From NCBI RefSeq assembly GCF_028471905.1, contig NZ_CP116902.1:2144501-2208500 (forward strand): DNA of 64,000 nt, written 5' to 3'. The stretch comes from Aneurinibacillus uraniidurans. Lineage in GTDB: Bacteria > Bacillota > Bacilli > Aneurinibacillales > Aneurinibacillaceae. A model generated the notes under the pieces. It made no database searches. It was not told the DNA's origin and saw only the letters and a list, made by a program, of their open reading frames with translations. A program made the position numbers and the translations under genes. Positions 28,482 through 37,256 of the stretch are shown here, piece after piece. The stretch's first letter is position 1; each line of letters opens with the position of its first letter.

Positions 28482-29648
28482 ATGAAGCATGGAAAAAAAT
28501 CACTTCTAAAATTAATAAATTTTGACATGACGATCCTCGCAGAGATAAGTTCCATAAACCTTCAGCGTATATATTGGATTGGATGGATTATGGGGTTTAT
28601 TAATGCCGCACATGTAATATTTTTTTGGGCTCATATTATCCCAGGCAATTCTGATCATATGATTAGATGGTCTTACCTTATTATTGTGATTCATTCTCTT
28701 ATGTTATTTATAAATGGGATTTTAGGATTGCTCGCTTTTATTCTGAAAAAGAGAGAGAAACAGGCAACTAAAATTGCTTATTTTGTTCAATTTATTTCTG
28801 CTTTTATTAATCTTGTCTTTGGTGTCTTACTTTGTATAAGTGATCAGTTGGTTACTACGGACATTAATCCTCTTTTAACTGCATCTATAGGAGTTGGCGT
28901 TATTTTTTTAATTCCACCTATTGTTGCGGCGGTACTCTACTCCACTATATTTTTCTTGTTTTTCAATATGATAACATGGACACAAAATGTCCCTGAACTA
29001 TTGGAACATGTGCGAGCTAATAGCTTAGCTGCTATTGGCATGGGGTTTGGGGTATCATGGTTGTTATGGATGAATAATGTAGTTAAGATTCAGCAAGAAA
29101 GACTAATCAAAGATCAGAAGAGGAAGCTTGAAGAAACAAATGAAAACTTGTGGTTTTTGGCTACACATGATTCCCTAACAGGACTTTTCAACCGATCCTA
29201 TTTTATAGAATTGGTTGAAATGGAGAAAGACAAAGTTTGTGGTATAAAAAGTGAAGCTTGTATCATTGTATTAGATATTGATTTTTTTAAAAAGATTAAC
29301 GATACTTTTGGTCATCCAGCAGGTGATGAAATTCTCCGGGAGACTTCACGCATACTTGTAAGTACATTAAGGAGCGTAGATGTTTCTGCACGCCTTGGGG
29401 GAGAGGAGTTTATCGTACTACTACCAGAAACTGACCTAGAAGCTGGGGAGAAAGTAGCGGAAAAATTACGCAAAATCATACAAGAATATTCTTTTTCATT
29501 TCATGGGAGATTGATAAAAGTAACAGCTAGTTTTGGTGTAGCTCGACTAACAGATTCGTTCCATATGTGTTATACCGAAGCTGATCAAGCACTTTATGTT
29601 GCTAAAAAAAGGGGACGGAATTGTGTTGAGATTGCTCATAATTCCTAA
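28482..29648 (+). CDS. Membrane-anchored diguanylate cyclase (GGDEF)
   Basis: A 388-residue protein. Six hydrophobic segments in the first 200 residues form an integral membrane sensor, and a short coiled coil then leads to the GGDEF domain (about 225-385). The active site reads GGEEF, preceded by LDIDFFKKINDTFGHPAGDEIL. An RxxD I-site (RSVD) lies exactly five residues before GGEEF, so the enzyme should make cyclic di-GMP and be product-inhibited. The ATG at 28482 has almost no ribosome binding site. A strong site upstream feeds a short out-of-frame ORF, so the real start may have been moved by a frameshift. No ligand is inferable. Confidence 0.85.
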   Translation: MKHGKKSLLKLINFDMTILAEISSINLQRIYWIGWIMGFINAAHVIFFWAHIIPGNSDHMIRWSYLIIVIHSLMLFINGILGLLAFILKKREKQATKIAYFVQFISAFINLVFGVLLCISDQLVTTDINPLLTASIGVGVIFLIPPIVAAVLYSTIFFLFFNMITWTQNVPELLEHVRANSLAAIGMGFGVSWLLWMNNVVKIQQERLIKDQKRKLEETNENLWFLATHDSLTGLFNRSYFIELVEMEKDKVCGIKSEACIIVLDIDFFKKINDTFGHPAGDEILRETSRILVSTLRSVDVSARLGGEEFIVLLPETDLEAGEKVAEKLRKIIQEYSFSFHGRLIKVTASFGVARLTDSFHMCYTEADQALYVAKKRGRNCVEIAHNS

Positions 29649-29660
29649 AGAATATAGTAA

Positions 29661-29705
29661 CAGCCTGACATATTCCCTTATAGGGTAGTATGCCAGGCTG
29701 TTTTT
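29661..29705 (+). terminator. Terminator of the GGDEF gene, direct repeat copy 2
   Basis: CAGCCTGACATA pairs with TATGCCAGGCTG (one mismatch) and is followed by TTTTTGA. The internal 30 nt (29668-29697) repeat the sequence at 28273 upstream of the gene. Confidence 0.8.
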
Positions 29706-29750
29706 GATGATTATAAAATACTCCATAGCACATACCAGATCGTAACAATG

Positions 29751-30311
29751 CTATTGCTTGTTTAACTCAACCCCGTATTTTTTTGCTAGGCTTTGCAAGT
29801 CACCAAGTAACTGCTGATCAAGTTCTCTTGCTTCTGCCATTAACTGATTAGCAGATGTCACCTTCGATGTATCTCCCGTATCAACAGCTGCAACTAATTC
29901 TGTAAAAGCTTGCACACTACTACCTACCATTTTATTTAATTTCTCATGTACATCGTGGAACTCTGCTTCTGGATGAATCGCGGCTAATTCCTCTTGCATT
30001 TTATTTCCTTCTGGAATCAGTGTATCACTAAGTAGTTTTGCAAAATCTGCATTAGAAAGTTGTCTGTTAGAAGATTGTGTTCTGGCTTCCTGAAACTTCG
30101 CCCCTAATTCCACGTTTTCCTGAAGAATTGGCCTGATGGAATCAAGATACTTTACAAAAGCATCCTTTCCAGCTTCCTCTTGTTTAGGTTGATTCTGAGT
30201 AGTCGTTTGCTTACTTTCTTGCTGCTGCGTTGAAGCACTTTTGTCGTCACCACAACCAGCCACTGTTACAGACAAAGCTGCTAAACAAGCGAGTACTTGC
30301 CATTTTTTCAA
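29751..30311 (-). CDS. Uncharacterised lipoprotein
   Basis: A 186-residue lipoprotein. The signal peptide has basic residues, a hydrophobic core and lipobox TVAGCG, followed by a Gln/Ser/Thr-rich tether and an all-helical domain. Conserved-looking segments are YLDSIRPILQENVELGAKFQEA and KMQEELAAIHP; the C-terminus ends LAKKYGVELNKQ. It may be a small surface helical bundle, but I recognise no functional family. The start is a TTG at 30311 behind AGGGGAGATCATC. It is a single gene. Confidence 0.72.
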   Translation of the reverse strand: MKKWQVLACLAALSVTVAGCGDDKSASTQQQESKQTTTQNQPKQEEAGKDAFVKYLDSIRPILQENVELGAKFQEARTQSSNRQLSNADFAKLLSDTLIPEGNKMQEELAAIHPEAEFHDVHEKLNKMVGSSVQAFTELVAAVDTGDTSKVTSANQLMAEARELDQQLLGDLQSLAKKYGVELNKQ

Positions 30312-30506
30312 GATGATCTCCCCTTTGTATGTATGTAAACCTATTTACTCTTGCGAAATACACACTTTTACATAAATAGGCGTAAATATTAGACATACAG
30401 TGTATTACCTTTATTGTGTTGGAAAGGGTACTAGGATCTCTTAAAACAATTCACATCTGTCGTATGATATGTACCTATACGTAGCAATATGTCAGTCGAC
30501 AGATCA

Positions 30507-31310
30507 TCATGACATCACAAAAAGAAAAAAGACTGCCGCAAGCGCAAAACGATAAAGTGCAAACCACTCCAGTTTCAGGCGCTTAATCAAATTCAAAAAC
30601 GTGACCACCGCAATCATCGCCACGACAAAGGCGGACACAAATCCAATCAGAAAGAGCACCAGATCATCCGCGGTCAAAAACTCGCGGCTATCATACATAT
30701 CCAGCACCGTTGCCCCGAGCATAACCGGAACAGAGATGATGAACGTAAAATCTGCCGCCGCTTTCTGACTCGTCCCAAGCAAAAGACCGCCCGACATCGT
30801 TGAGCCTGATCTTGAAAAGCCAGGCCACAGCGCCAGGCATTGAAACAATCCGATGCCGAGGGCTTGCCTGTACGTAATGTCGTCCGTATTTTCAGCCGTT
30901 ACGTTTCGTTTTACCCGGCTAGCTACGATCATGAGGACGCCGCCAATGATTAAACCAAGCAAAACAGGAGCCGGTCCGAATAAATACGATTTGATATAGT
31001 CTTTACAGACCAGATAAACAAGCAAAGCAGGAAACATAGCCATTGCCATGTGAATTGCATTCAATTTATTTTTGGCCGAGAAATTAAAGGTTAGAAGATT
31101 CTTTGCGATATCCACGTATCGTTTCCAATAAAGAATAAGTACGGCCAGCACAGCTCCGAGTTGGATCACGATCTTAAACGTAGTCGCCGCCTCTCCTTCG
31201 AAACGCAGCAGATGACCGACCAGAATCAAGTGACCAGTAGACGAGACCGGGAGAAATTCCGTCAATCCTTCTACAATGCCCAATAGTATCGCGCTAATAA
31301 TGTCACTCAT
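30507..31310 (-). CDS. uppP: Undecaprenyl-diphosphatase (BacA/UppP type)
   Basis: A 267-residue polytopic membrane enzyme. It carries both family motifs: GIVEGLTEFLPVSSTGHLIL near residues 12-31, with the catalytic Glu and the SSTGH loop, and PGFSRSGSTMSGG in the second half. It dephosphorylates undecaprenyl diphosphate to recycle the lipid carrier and so protects against bacitracin-like agents. It overlaps the stop codon of the ABC permease gene (TAATG), which ties it to the upstream regulator-kinase-ABC genes as a resistance operon instead of a housekeeping copy. Confidence 0.95.
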   Translation of the reverse strand: MSDIISAILLGIVEGLTEFLPVSSTGHLILVGHLLRFEGEAATTFKIVIQLGAVLAVLILYWKRYVDIAKNLLTFNFSAKNKLNAIHMAMAMFPALLVYLVCKDYIKSYLFGPAPVLLGLIIGGVLMIVASRVKRNVTAENTDDITYRQALGIGLFQCLALWPGFSRSGSTMSGGLLLGTSQKAAADFTFIISVPVMLGATVLDMYDSREFLTADDLVLFLIGFVSAFVVAMIAVVTFLNLIKRLKLEWFALYRFALAAVFFLFVMS

Positions 31311-32056
31311 TATTGAATATCTGCCCTTCTAAAGTAGACTAGAGTAGCGATGAATCCAATGATTGAGGTAGCCAAAATAACCACATACGAATAAACCGGC
31401 GGATACGTCGGCAGAAGCGTCCCGTTTGCGATATCGAATGCAGCTGTCCACGGAACCAACCCTTTATATTCAGACTGAGAGCCCATCACATTGATCAACG
31501 TAATCACAATCGTCAGGACAATCGTCGGAACATAGTTTTTCAGCACGATCGTGGTCAGAATGATCGGAGTCGACAGGAGAAAGAGGAACACTCCAGCGAC
31601 TATAAACGTCCGCAAAGTATTTACGATTAATGTGGTGCTTACCCCGTCAAACTGCCCAATCATACCTAAAAGCAGCGTCAGCCCCCATGCAAGTAACGTC
31701 AGCAGCATAATCCACAGAAACAAGAGAAGCATCTTGCTCAGTATAATGCTCGTGCGCGATACAGGAATCGTTAGCAAATTTTTCAACGTATCCTCTGTAT
31801 ATTCACGGCTAAAGAGATACGCCGTAACCACGCCGTACAAAGGGACTCCAATTAGTAACACCGTATACAAATGGGTATCAAAAAATAGTTCCTCAAACAG
31901 AACGACCTTTGTGGGCTCTTTCGTCTTACTATGAATATACGTAGAGATCACGACCATAAAAGGTGCCACCGCAGCGCCCATGATGCTTAACAGAAACATC
32001 CGCGAACGCTTTAGTTTTAAAAGCTCTGTATATAACAACCTACCCAATGGTGCCAC
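31310..32056 (-). CDS. ABC-2 type permease (BcrB-like)
   Basis: A 248-residue integral membrane protein with six hydrophobic segments. It starts PLGRLLYTELLKLKRSR, typical of ABC-2 permeases of the bacitracin/lantibiotic resistance type, and has a central SREYTEDTLKNLLTIPVSR coupling helix. It would pair with the upstream ATPase to protect the cell from a peptide antibiotic. The start, GTG at 32056 or TTG three codons later, lies inside the 3' end of the ATPase gene, so translation is coupled. Substrate is inferred from the linked uppP. Confidence 0.85.
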   Translation of the reverse strand: MAPLGRLLYTELLKLKRSRMFLLSIMGAAVAPFMVVISTYIHSKTKEPTKVVLFEELFFDTHLYTVLLIGVPLYGVVTAYLFSREYTEDTLKNLLTIPVSRTSIILSKMLLLFLWIMLLTLLAWGLTLLLGMIGQFDGVSTTLIVNTLRTFIVAGVFLFLLSTPIILTTIVLKNYVPTIVLTIVITLINVMGSQSEYKGLVPWTAAFDIANGTLLPTYPPVYSYVVILATSIIGFIATLVYFRRADIQ

Positions 32057-32960
32057 CCCCTACCAATTTCGTAAAATAATCTTCGAGCCTGTCTTCACTG
32101 ATCACAATTTTCAATACTTCGATATCATGCTGCACAAATACCTTATTGATCTGCCCTTGCTGTCCCAGATGAGAATAAACGCGAATATAGCCTCCGTCAT
32201 GCACTTCATAGTCATAAATATGAAATTGGCTCTCCAGCAGCATCGCTGCTTTATTGTCGTTGGACACTTGAAACTCCAAATATTTACGGTTTATTTTCTG
32301 AAGTTGATCGAACCCAATCTCCTCCAGAAGTCTTCCCTCATGAATAATGCCCATCCGATCAGCTATCTGTTCAATCTCCGATAAAATGTGGCTCGAAATC
32401 AAAATCGTGATCTTTCTCTCTTCCGCCAGCGATTTAATGAGTCTTCGCATCTCCTTAATCCCAATCGGATCCAGCCCGTTCGTCGGCTCATCTAAGATCA
32501 GCAGCTCCGGATAATGGAGCAGCGCCCTAGCGATTCCCAGCCGCTGCTTCATGCCGAGAGAGTATTTCCCTACCAGCTTCCCCGTTTCATCCTGCAGCCC
32601 GACAATCTCCAGTGCTTCTTCGATTGCATATTTCTTATGAATCCCCATAATTTTGGCGTTAATCAGCAGATTTTCCCTCGCTGTGAGATTCTCATAAAAG
32701 CCAGGCACTTCAACAATGGACCCGATTCTACGCAAAATCTCCTTCTGATTCGTGAACAGATTTTCTCCAAAAATTTCGATTTGGCCGCAGGTAGGTTTGA
32801 TCAATCCTAGCAGCATGCGAATTGTCGTTGTCTTACCTGCTCCATTGCGACCGAGGAAGCCGTAAATCTCCCCTTGCTTTACTGTCATATTCACACGATC
32901 AACCGACTTCTGATTGTCATACATCTTGGTCAGATCGGTTGTTTTAATCACGACACTCAT
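32040..32960 (-). CDS. ABC transporter ATPase (BcrA-like)
   Basis: A 306-residue nucleotide-binding subunit. Walker A is GRNGAGKTT (about residues 39-47), the Q-loop region GSIVEVPGFYENLTA, the signature SLGMKQRLGIARAL, Walker B LLILDEPTNGLDP and the switch His in SSHILSEIEQ. A C-terminal extension of about 90 residues is typical of BcrA/LanF-type antibiotic-resistance ATPases. I chose the ATG at 32960, behind AAGGAGGTGTCC. The 15 bp overlap with the permease gene indicates a single complex. Confidence 0.92.
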   Translation of the reverse strand: MSVVIKTTDLTKMYDNQKSVDRVNMTVKQGEIYGFLGRNGAGKTTTIRMLLGLIKPTCGQIEIFGENLFTNQKEILRRIGSIVEVPGFYENLTARENLLINAKIMGIHKKYAIEEALEIVGLQDETGKLVGKYSLGMKQRLGIARALLHYPELLILDEPTNGLDPIGIKEMRRLIKSLAEERKITILISSHILSEIEQIADRMGIIHEGRLLEEIGFDQLQKINRKYLEFQVSNDNKAAMLLESQFHIYDYEVHDGGYIRVYSHLGQQGQINKVFVQHDIEVLKIVISEDRLEDYFTKLVGGGTIG

Positions 32961-33021
32961 GGTCGGACACCTCCTTCTTATCTGCATGGTCCCATTATAA
33001 GAAGACGGTTTTAACTGCTTC

Positions 33022-34056
33022 TTACCTATTTCTTAACAGTTTCTTAAATGCCATCCCAAACGTCGTCTTCTCCCACGGCATGCTTTTCACCCATATCCTT
33101 CCATCGTTCTTTTCAACGAGAGCTCTGGCGATCGCAAGGCCAAGTCCACTGCTCCCGCTGTCCAGATTCCTCGATTGGTCGCTGCGATACATTCTTTCGA
33201 ACACATGCCCAAGATCCGCTTCTACAATACCCGGCCCACGATCCCAGATAAGCAGCTCATATTCATCATCATGTTCAACAAGCTCAATCCCGAGCACGTT
33301 TCCTTCTTTTCCATGATGAATCGCATTTTTAATCAGGTTGCCCGTAATGCGGAGCACACTTAGACGATCGGCGAGAATAAGACAGCTTTTATCTGGAATA
33401 AGAACCTGAAGCTCCATCCCTTGTTTTTTCAGCTCAGGCAAAAACTCGATGAGCGTCTCCCTCGTTAGTTCCGCAAAATCGAGCGGCTCCATTTTTTGTG
33501 GCATTTCGTCCGCATCCAGCTTCGCCATCGTAAATATTCCATCAATTAACTCCTTCAAACCGTTCGATTTCCGGGACAGAATCGCAAGGTACTCCTGCCT
33601 CTCCGATTCGGAAATGGCGATATCATCCCGCAGTGCATCGACATAGCCAATCATAGATGTAAGCGGAGTCCGGATATCGTGTGAAATACTGGACAACAGT
33701 CTTCTTCTGGCTGCCTGAGATTTACTTGTCTCGATCCGGTTGCTTTCTAACTGTTCCAACAATTCATTTACTGAAAAAATCACTTCATTCCATATGTAAT
33801 CGTCCCTAGCAAGTAGTCTTGTCTTCAAATTCCCGTTCATAGCTCGTCTTAGCTCCCCGGACATATGTTTTAGTGCTGTGCGGGAATAGCGCCTGATCCA
33901 AAAAAGAAGTCCCGTTGTAACACAGAGCACAGCAAATAACGCCCATCTAAGCATCCCGGGCGTCTCGTCATAAAATTCAAGAAACACAAGAGCGGCGATG
34001 ACGATGGATTGAACGAGCAGAAGAATGAGCTGTTGACTATGCTTCATCTTTTTCAC
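33022..34056 (-). CDS. Sensor histidine kinase
   Basis: A 344-residue two-component kinase. Two closely spaced N-terminal membrane helices (about residues 8-28 and 32-50) leave almost no extracellular loop, as in intramembrane-sensing kinases. The HisKA His is in SSISHDIRTPLTSMIG. The ATP domain has GNLIKNAIHH (N box), WDRGPGI (G1) and SGSSGLGLAIARAL (G2). Its start, GTG at 34056 or ATG three codons later, overlaps the end of the regulator gene. A kinase with no sensor loop beside an ABC transporter suggests sensing of antibiotic stress through the membrane or the transporter. Confidence 0.92.
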   Translation of the reverse strand: MKKMKHSQQLILLLVQSIVIAALVFLEFYDETPGMLRWALFAVLCVTTGLLFWIRRYSRTALKHMSGELRRAMNGNLKTRLLARDDYIWNEVIFSVNELLEQLESNRIETSKSQAARRRLLSSISHDIRTPLTSMIGYVDALRDDIAISESERQEYLAILSRKSNGLKELIDGIFTMAKLDADEMPQKMEPLDFAELTRETLIEFLPELKKQGMELQVLIPDKSCLILADRLSVLRITGNLIKNAIHHGKEGNVLGIELVEHDDEYELLIWDRGPGIVEADLGHVFERMYRSDQSRNLDSGSSGLGLAIARALVEKNDGRIWVKSMPWEKTTFGMAFKKLLRNR

Positions 34057-34750
34057 CCGTGAATTTATATCCGATTCCCCAGACTGTTTGAATGAATTGC
34101 GGATTAGAAGGGTCCGCCTCTATTTTTTTACGGAGCTTTCTAATATGCACCATCACGGTGTTATCGTCTTCGATATAACTGCTGCCCCATACATTGCGAA
34201 ATAGCTGTACCTTTGTAAATACTTGTTCAGGATGGGAAGCAAAAAACTTCAATAGTTCAAACTCTTTTGCTGTTAGAGAAATTTCTTCTCCATCAATCGT
34301 CACTGTGTATTTTTTTAAATTAATCGACATTCCTGTAAATGTAATGATCTCATCTTCCTGTGCATTTCCATTGTTGTTCAAAACGAGAAATCTCCGCATC
34401 AGTGCCTTCACTCTTGCAACTACTTCATTGATGCTAAACGGCTTGGTAATATAATCATCTGCCCCTATGCTCAGGCCTAAAATTTTCTCTACTTCCTGAT
34501 CCTTCGCTGTGAGCATCACGATCGGAACATTTGTTTTATTCCGCAGGATTCGGCATACTTCAAGCCCATCCACCTTTGGCATCATAAGATCCAATATGAC
34601 AAGGTTATAGTTATTTTGATCAAACAGCTGGAGTGCTTCTTCTCCGTTCACGGCAACGTCTACCTTGTATAGCTCTCGTTCCATATATTTTTTCAACAAT
34701 TCTCGAATCTCTCGTTCATCATCTGCTATGAGCACTCGAACGTCTTCCAT
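34037..34750 (-). CDS. OmpR-family response regulator
   Basis: A 237-residue regulator. The receiver has IADDERE, the phospho-Asp in LVILDLMMP, MLTAKD and ITKPFSINEV. The winged helix follows, with ISLTAKEFELLKFFASHP and RNVWGSSY...MVHIRKLRKKIE as recognition segments. It is the first gene of the operon that continues through kinase, ABC genes and uppP, and probably activates it. The ATG at 34750 follows AGGGGAGAATGAGGT. Confidence 0.93.
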   Translation of the reverse strand: MEDVRVLIADDEREIRELLKKYMERELYKVDVAVNGEEALQLFDQNNYNLVILDLMMPKVDGLEVCRILRNKTNVPIVMLTAKDQEVEKILGLSIGADDYITKPFSINEVVARVKALMRRFLVLNNNGNAQEDEIITFTGMSINLKKYTVTIDGEEISLTAKEFELLKFFASHPEQVFTKVQLFRNVWGSSYIEDDNTVMVHIRKLRKKIEADPSNPQFIQTVWGIGYKFTGEKDEA

Positions 34751-34806
34751 ACCTCATTCTCCCCTTATTTTTCCCCAATTCCTTAAGTCCTCTCATACCC
34801 ATGCAT

Positions 34807-34836
34807 TAAAAAACCGTCATCGTATAAAATGACGGC
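34807..34836 (-). terminator. Terminator of the DUF3298-type gene
   Basis: On the minus strand CCGTCATTTTATACGATGACGG forms a 7-bp stem followed by a TTTTTTA run, insulating the resistance operon from the gene upstream. Confidence 0.75.
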
Positions 34837-34862
34837 AATGTAATGACAAGGAGTATATTGTG

Positions 34863-35639
34863 CTATTTTAGAAGCGCGAAAAATTCCGGTTTCAAACTAT
34901 TTTTTAGTTTCGCTACTGGAATGGCGAATTCCGGTTGTCCCGCTGCATACGGTGCAATTTCATACGATCCGAAATGAATGATAATTTTCCCTTTTTCTAA
35001 AGAGAAGCTTTGCGCATCTGAAATGGATGTGAATGTATACCAATCCGCTTCGTTTTTCTTTGCCTGGATTTGCTTGCTGATTTCTTTGTTAATAATGGAC
35101 TTATACCCTACTCCTGGCTTGAATAGATCAGCCAGTTGTACAGATTTCGTGTTCGGTTTATTGACAATGTTGTAGTATGTCGTATCACTATTTCCGTGTG
35201 CACCACCTGTAAATTCATACTGCGAAATAGCAAGCGATAGTATACTTCCTGTTTGTTTTACTTTATAATCCGCGAGCAGTTCATACGGAGTAAGCGGCCA
35301 TCCATTCTCTTTGGCATCCGCTGCATATTCCTCTGCCTCTTTCTCCATTACTTCCTTGCTTTTCATCGCATTACGCAGCAAAATGTCGTTTAACTGCGCT
35401 TCATATTTTTTATCTTTCAGACCGGATACAATCGGAATTTTCATATCAAGATGAAGATCTGGTGTTTTACTCGAAACGTGCTTGGTTGTAACCTTGACTG
35501 CCTCTGTCTGTTTTTGTTTCGCAACAGACTGGGTCGCATATGCAGATGATGCTGGTATTAGTAGTCCGGTAGCGCTGCCTCCAACTACAATGCTTGCTAT
35601 CACACCAATATGTAAAGCGCTATACCACTTATTTCCCAT
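34863..35639 (-). CDS. Exported DUF4163/DUF3298 protein (RsiV-like ectodomain)
   Basis: A 258-residue secreted or anchored protein. A long N-terminal hydrophobic segment (about residues 8-32) ends near SSAYA. It is followed by a DUF4163 half (DLHLDMKIPIVSGL) and a DUF3298 half with EFTGGAHGNSDTTYYN, LADLFKPG and the final FAIPVAKLK. The same pair forms the lysozyme-binding ectodomain of RsiV and the non-catalytic part of PdaC, so binding of a wall-active protein or glycan is plausible. No sigma factor lies beside it. ATG at 35639 follows GGAAGGATTG. Confidence 0.8.
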   Translation of the reverse strand: MGNKWYSALHIGVIASIVVGGSATGLLIPASSAYATQSVAKQKQTEAVKVTTKHVSSKTPDLHLDMKIPIVSGLKDKKYEAQLNDILLRNAMKSKEVMEKEAEEYAADAKENGWPLTPYELLADYKVKQTGSILSLAISQYEFTGGAHGNSDTTYYNIVNKPNTKSVQLADLFKPGVGYKSIINKEISKQIQAKKNEADWYTFTSISDAQSFSLEKGKIIIHFGSYEIAPYAAGQPEFAIPVAKLKNSLKPEFFALLK

Positions 35640-35702
35640 ATATATCAATCCTTCCACTCCTGCATTTTTTGATTATATGTAAAATAGTATAAAAAATCCA
35701 TA

Positions 35703-35825
35703 ACTTGATGCTGCTCATGTGTTCCTCCTCAAAAGTTTTGACGAATTTCTCACTTAATTAGAGGGAAGGTGGCTAACTCTTCCCACATGACCTTCCGTAT
35801 GATCTATATAAACTGGCACGTTACC
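35703..35825 (-). repeat. Scar of a Rep-type mobile element (5' end of rep plus its upstream region)
   Basis: These 123 bp match, at about 85-90 percent, the first five codons and upstream region of the rep gene at 49953-50075. Shared landmarks are the start codon region, CTTAATTAGAGGGAAGGTGG, CACATGACCTTCCGTATGATC and AACTGGCACGTTACC. Similarity ends abruptly after GTTACC in both places, marking a probable element boundary. The rest of the element is missing here. Confidence 0.85.
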
Positions 35826-35855
35826 GATTTATGGGGCAGGAATAGACCCTACGCA

Positions 35856-35889
35856 CAAAAAAAATAACTATCAGCGCGCTGAATAGTTA
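35856..35889 (-). terminator. Intrinsic terminator
   Basis: On the minus strand AACTATTCAGCGCGCTGATAGTT folds with a GC palindrome at the tip and is followed by ATTTTTTTT. It lies about 90 bp beyond the 110-aa gene. Confidence 0.75.
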
Positions 35890-35979
35890 CGAACGAAAAC
35901 CTAGTATTAAGTAATTCATAAAGATTACATCAACTTATACCGATATAATTCGCCTAAAAGTGGATAATCAATACTCGTG

Positions 35980-36312
35980 TTAAATATATCTACTTAAATA
36001 ATTGTGCAGACCATTTTTTACCCTATCTAACGATTCATTCACTTCGAGTCTTTCATCATAGTTATCACACCAAATAAAATAATCTGATAACCCCACTCTG
36101 GGGGTATTGATACTTTTATATATCGCCCCTAATTCAAGCATCAATTCATTATATTGCTTGACATCCCGTGTTTCTTTTAAGCAATCATCTACTAATCTAA
36201 TTGATATTTCCACCTGACTAATAATGTACTGTAATTCTTGATCATTCTCTGCTTTTATTATTTTCAACAAGCGATTATATAAATCATATATTAAATTTAG
36301 ATTTTGTATCAC
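35980..36312 (-). CDS. Small helical hypothetical protein, possible orphan immunity protein
   Basis: A 110-residue, acidic, probably all-helical protein with no recognised domain. It starts at a GTG behind AGGTGAGATTTAA and is rich in Leu, Ile, Glu and Tyr, with a central segment IRLVDDCLKETRD and a Trp-Cys-Asp motif near residue 80. Its small size, acidity and position among immunity-like genes behind a mobile-element scar suggest an orphan immunity protein, but this is context only. Confidence 0.55.
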   Translation of the reverse strand: MIQNLNLIYDLYNRLLKIIKAENDQELQYIISQVEISIRLVDDCLKETRDVKQYNELMLELGAIYKSINTPRVGLSDYFIWCDNYDERLEVNESLDRVKNGLHNYLSRYI

Positions 36313-36463
36313 TTAAATCTCACCTAATTTAACTTATTGTTGTTTTTTAGGGATTTTTATGGCATAAACCTCACATTTCACCCCTTATCGATCATCATTG
36401 ATTTACCTTACACAAAACAACAAACTGAATAGTTACGTTATTTTTCCATTCGTTCTCTGAACT

Positions 36464-37078
36464 TTACTCATTAATTGAACTGTTATTTGATAACCATTGT
36501 CTAGCTTCTTCTCCTATAAAAACTATTGGATCTTCTGGAGTACCAACATTAATGCTTTTTATAAAATCCTCTTCTAGACTATTTATCCCTTCAAGTTTTG
36601 CTCCCTTCAGCAATACTTCTTCAAATGTTGAGGTGCTTACATCGGCATTTTGTAAGTTAGCATCACGAAAATCTGTTTGATAAAAAAGCGCATCCACTAA
36701 TGTGACGTTCCTTAAATCAGCTCCGAGAAATACTGTTTCAATGCAATCACTTCTAGCAAATCTTGCATTTTGCAGGTTAGCATTCATAAAATTTGCATAA
36801 GATGCATCTGCTTTATAAAAATCTGCATTTTCTAAATTTGCATCTTCAAATGTTGAAGAACAAATTACCGAAGCAAACAAATCCTTTTTAAATAAATTCA
36901 TACCGTCAAATGTGCAAGCTGTCAAATAAGCTTGATCTAAGGGATAACTTGTTAAGTCTATATTACGAAAGTCTACTTCATCAGCAGCTAATTTACTCCC
37001 CATTTTGCCAACAGTTTCAATCCATATTTTATGTGATTCTAAATGGCGAATTATTTCCCCTTTATTAAAAACGTTCAT
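36464..37078 (-). CDS. Pentapeptide-repeat protein
   Basis: A 204-residue protein. About 15 tandem A(D/N)LxX-type repeats (FEDANLENADFYKADASYAN, ANLQNARFARSDC, ADLRNVTLVDALF, FRDANLQNADV) form the right-handed quadrilateral beta helix. The N-terminal 40 residues and a C-terminal VFIGEEARQWL are outside the repeat. Some members mimic DNA or protect gyrase, and others act as adaptors or immunity proteins. In this island an immunity or accessory role is possible. ATG at 37078 has an AAGGAGC site. Confidence 0.82.
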   Translation of the reverse strand: MNVFNKGEIIRHLESHKIWIETVGKMGSKLAADEVDFRNIDLTSYPLDQAYLTACTFDGMNLFKKDLFASVICSSTFEDANLENADFYKADASYANFMNANLQNARFARSDCIETVFLGADLRNVTLVDALFYQTDFRDANLQNADVSTSTFEEVLLKGAKLEGINSLEEDFIKSINVGTPEDPIVFIGEEARQWLSNNSSINE

Positions 37079-37256
37079 AAATTATATGCTCCTTGTTAGG
37101 GATACCAAATAATTCTGTCTAATATTCCTGCTTCTTGAATTGCTTTTTCCAATTGGTTGATATGCTTCTTAGTTAGGCTTCTTTTCAATACATGTCATAA
37201 TGTACGTGCAAAGTAATCGGGGAATATTAAATATTTTCTAAATTCTATGGGGTATA

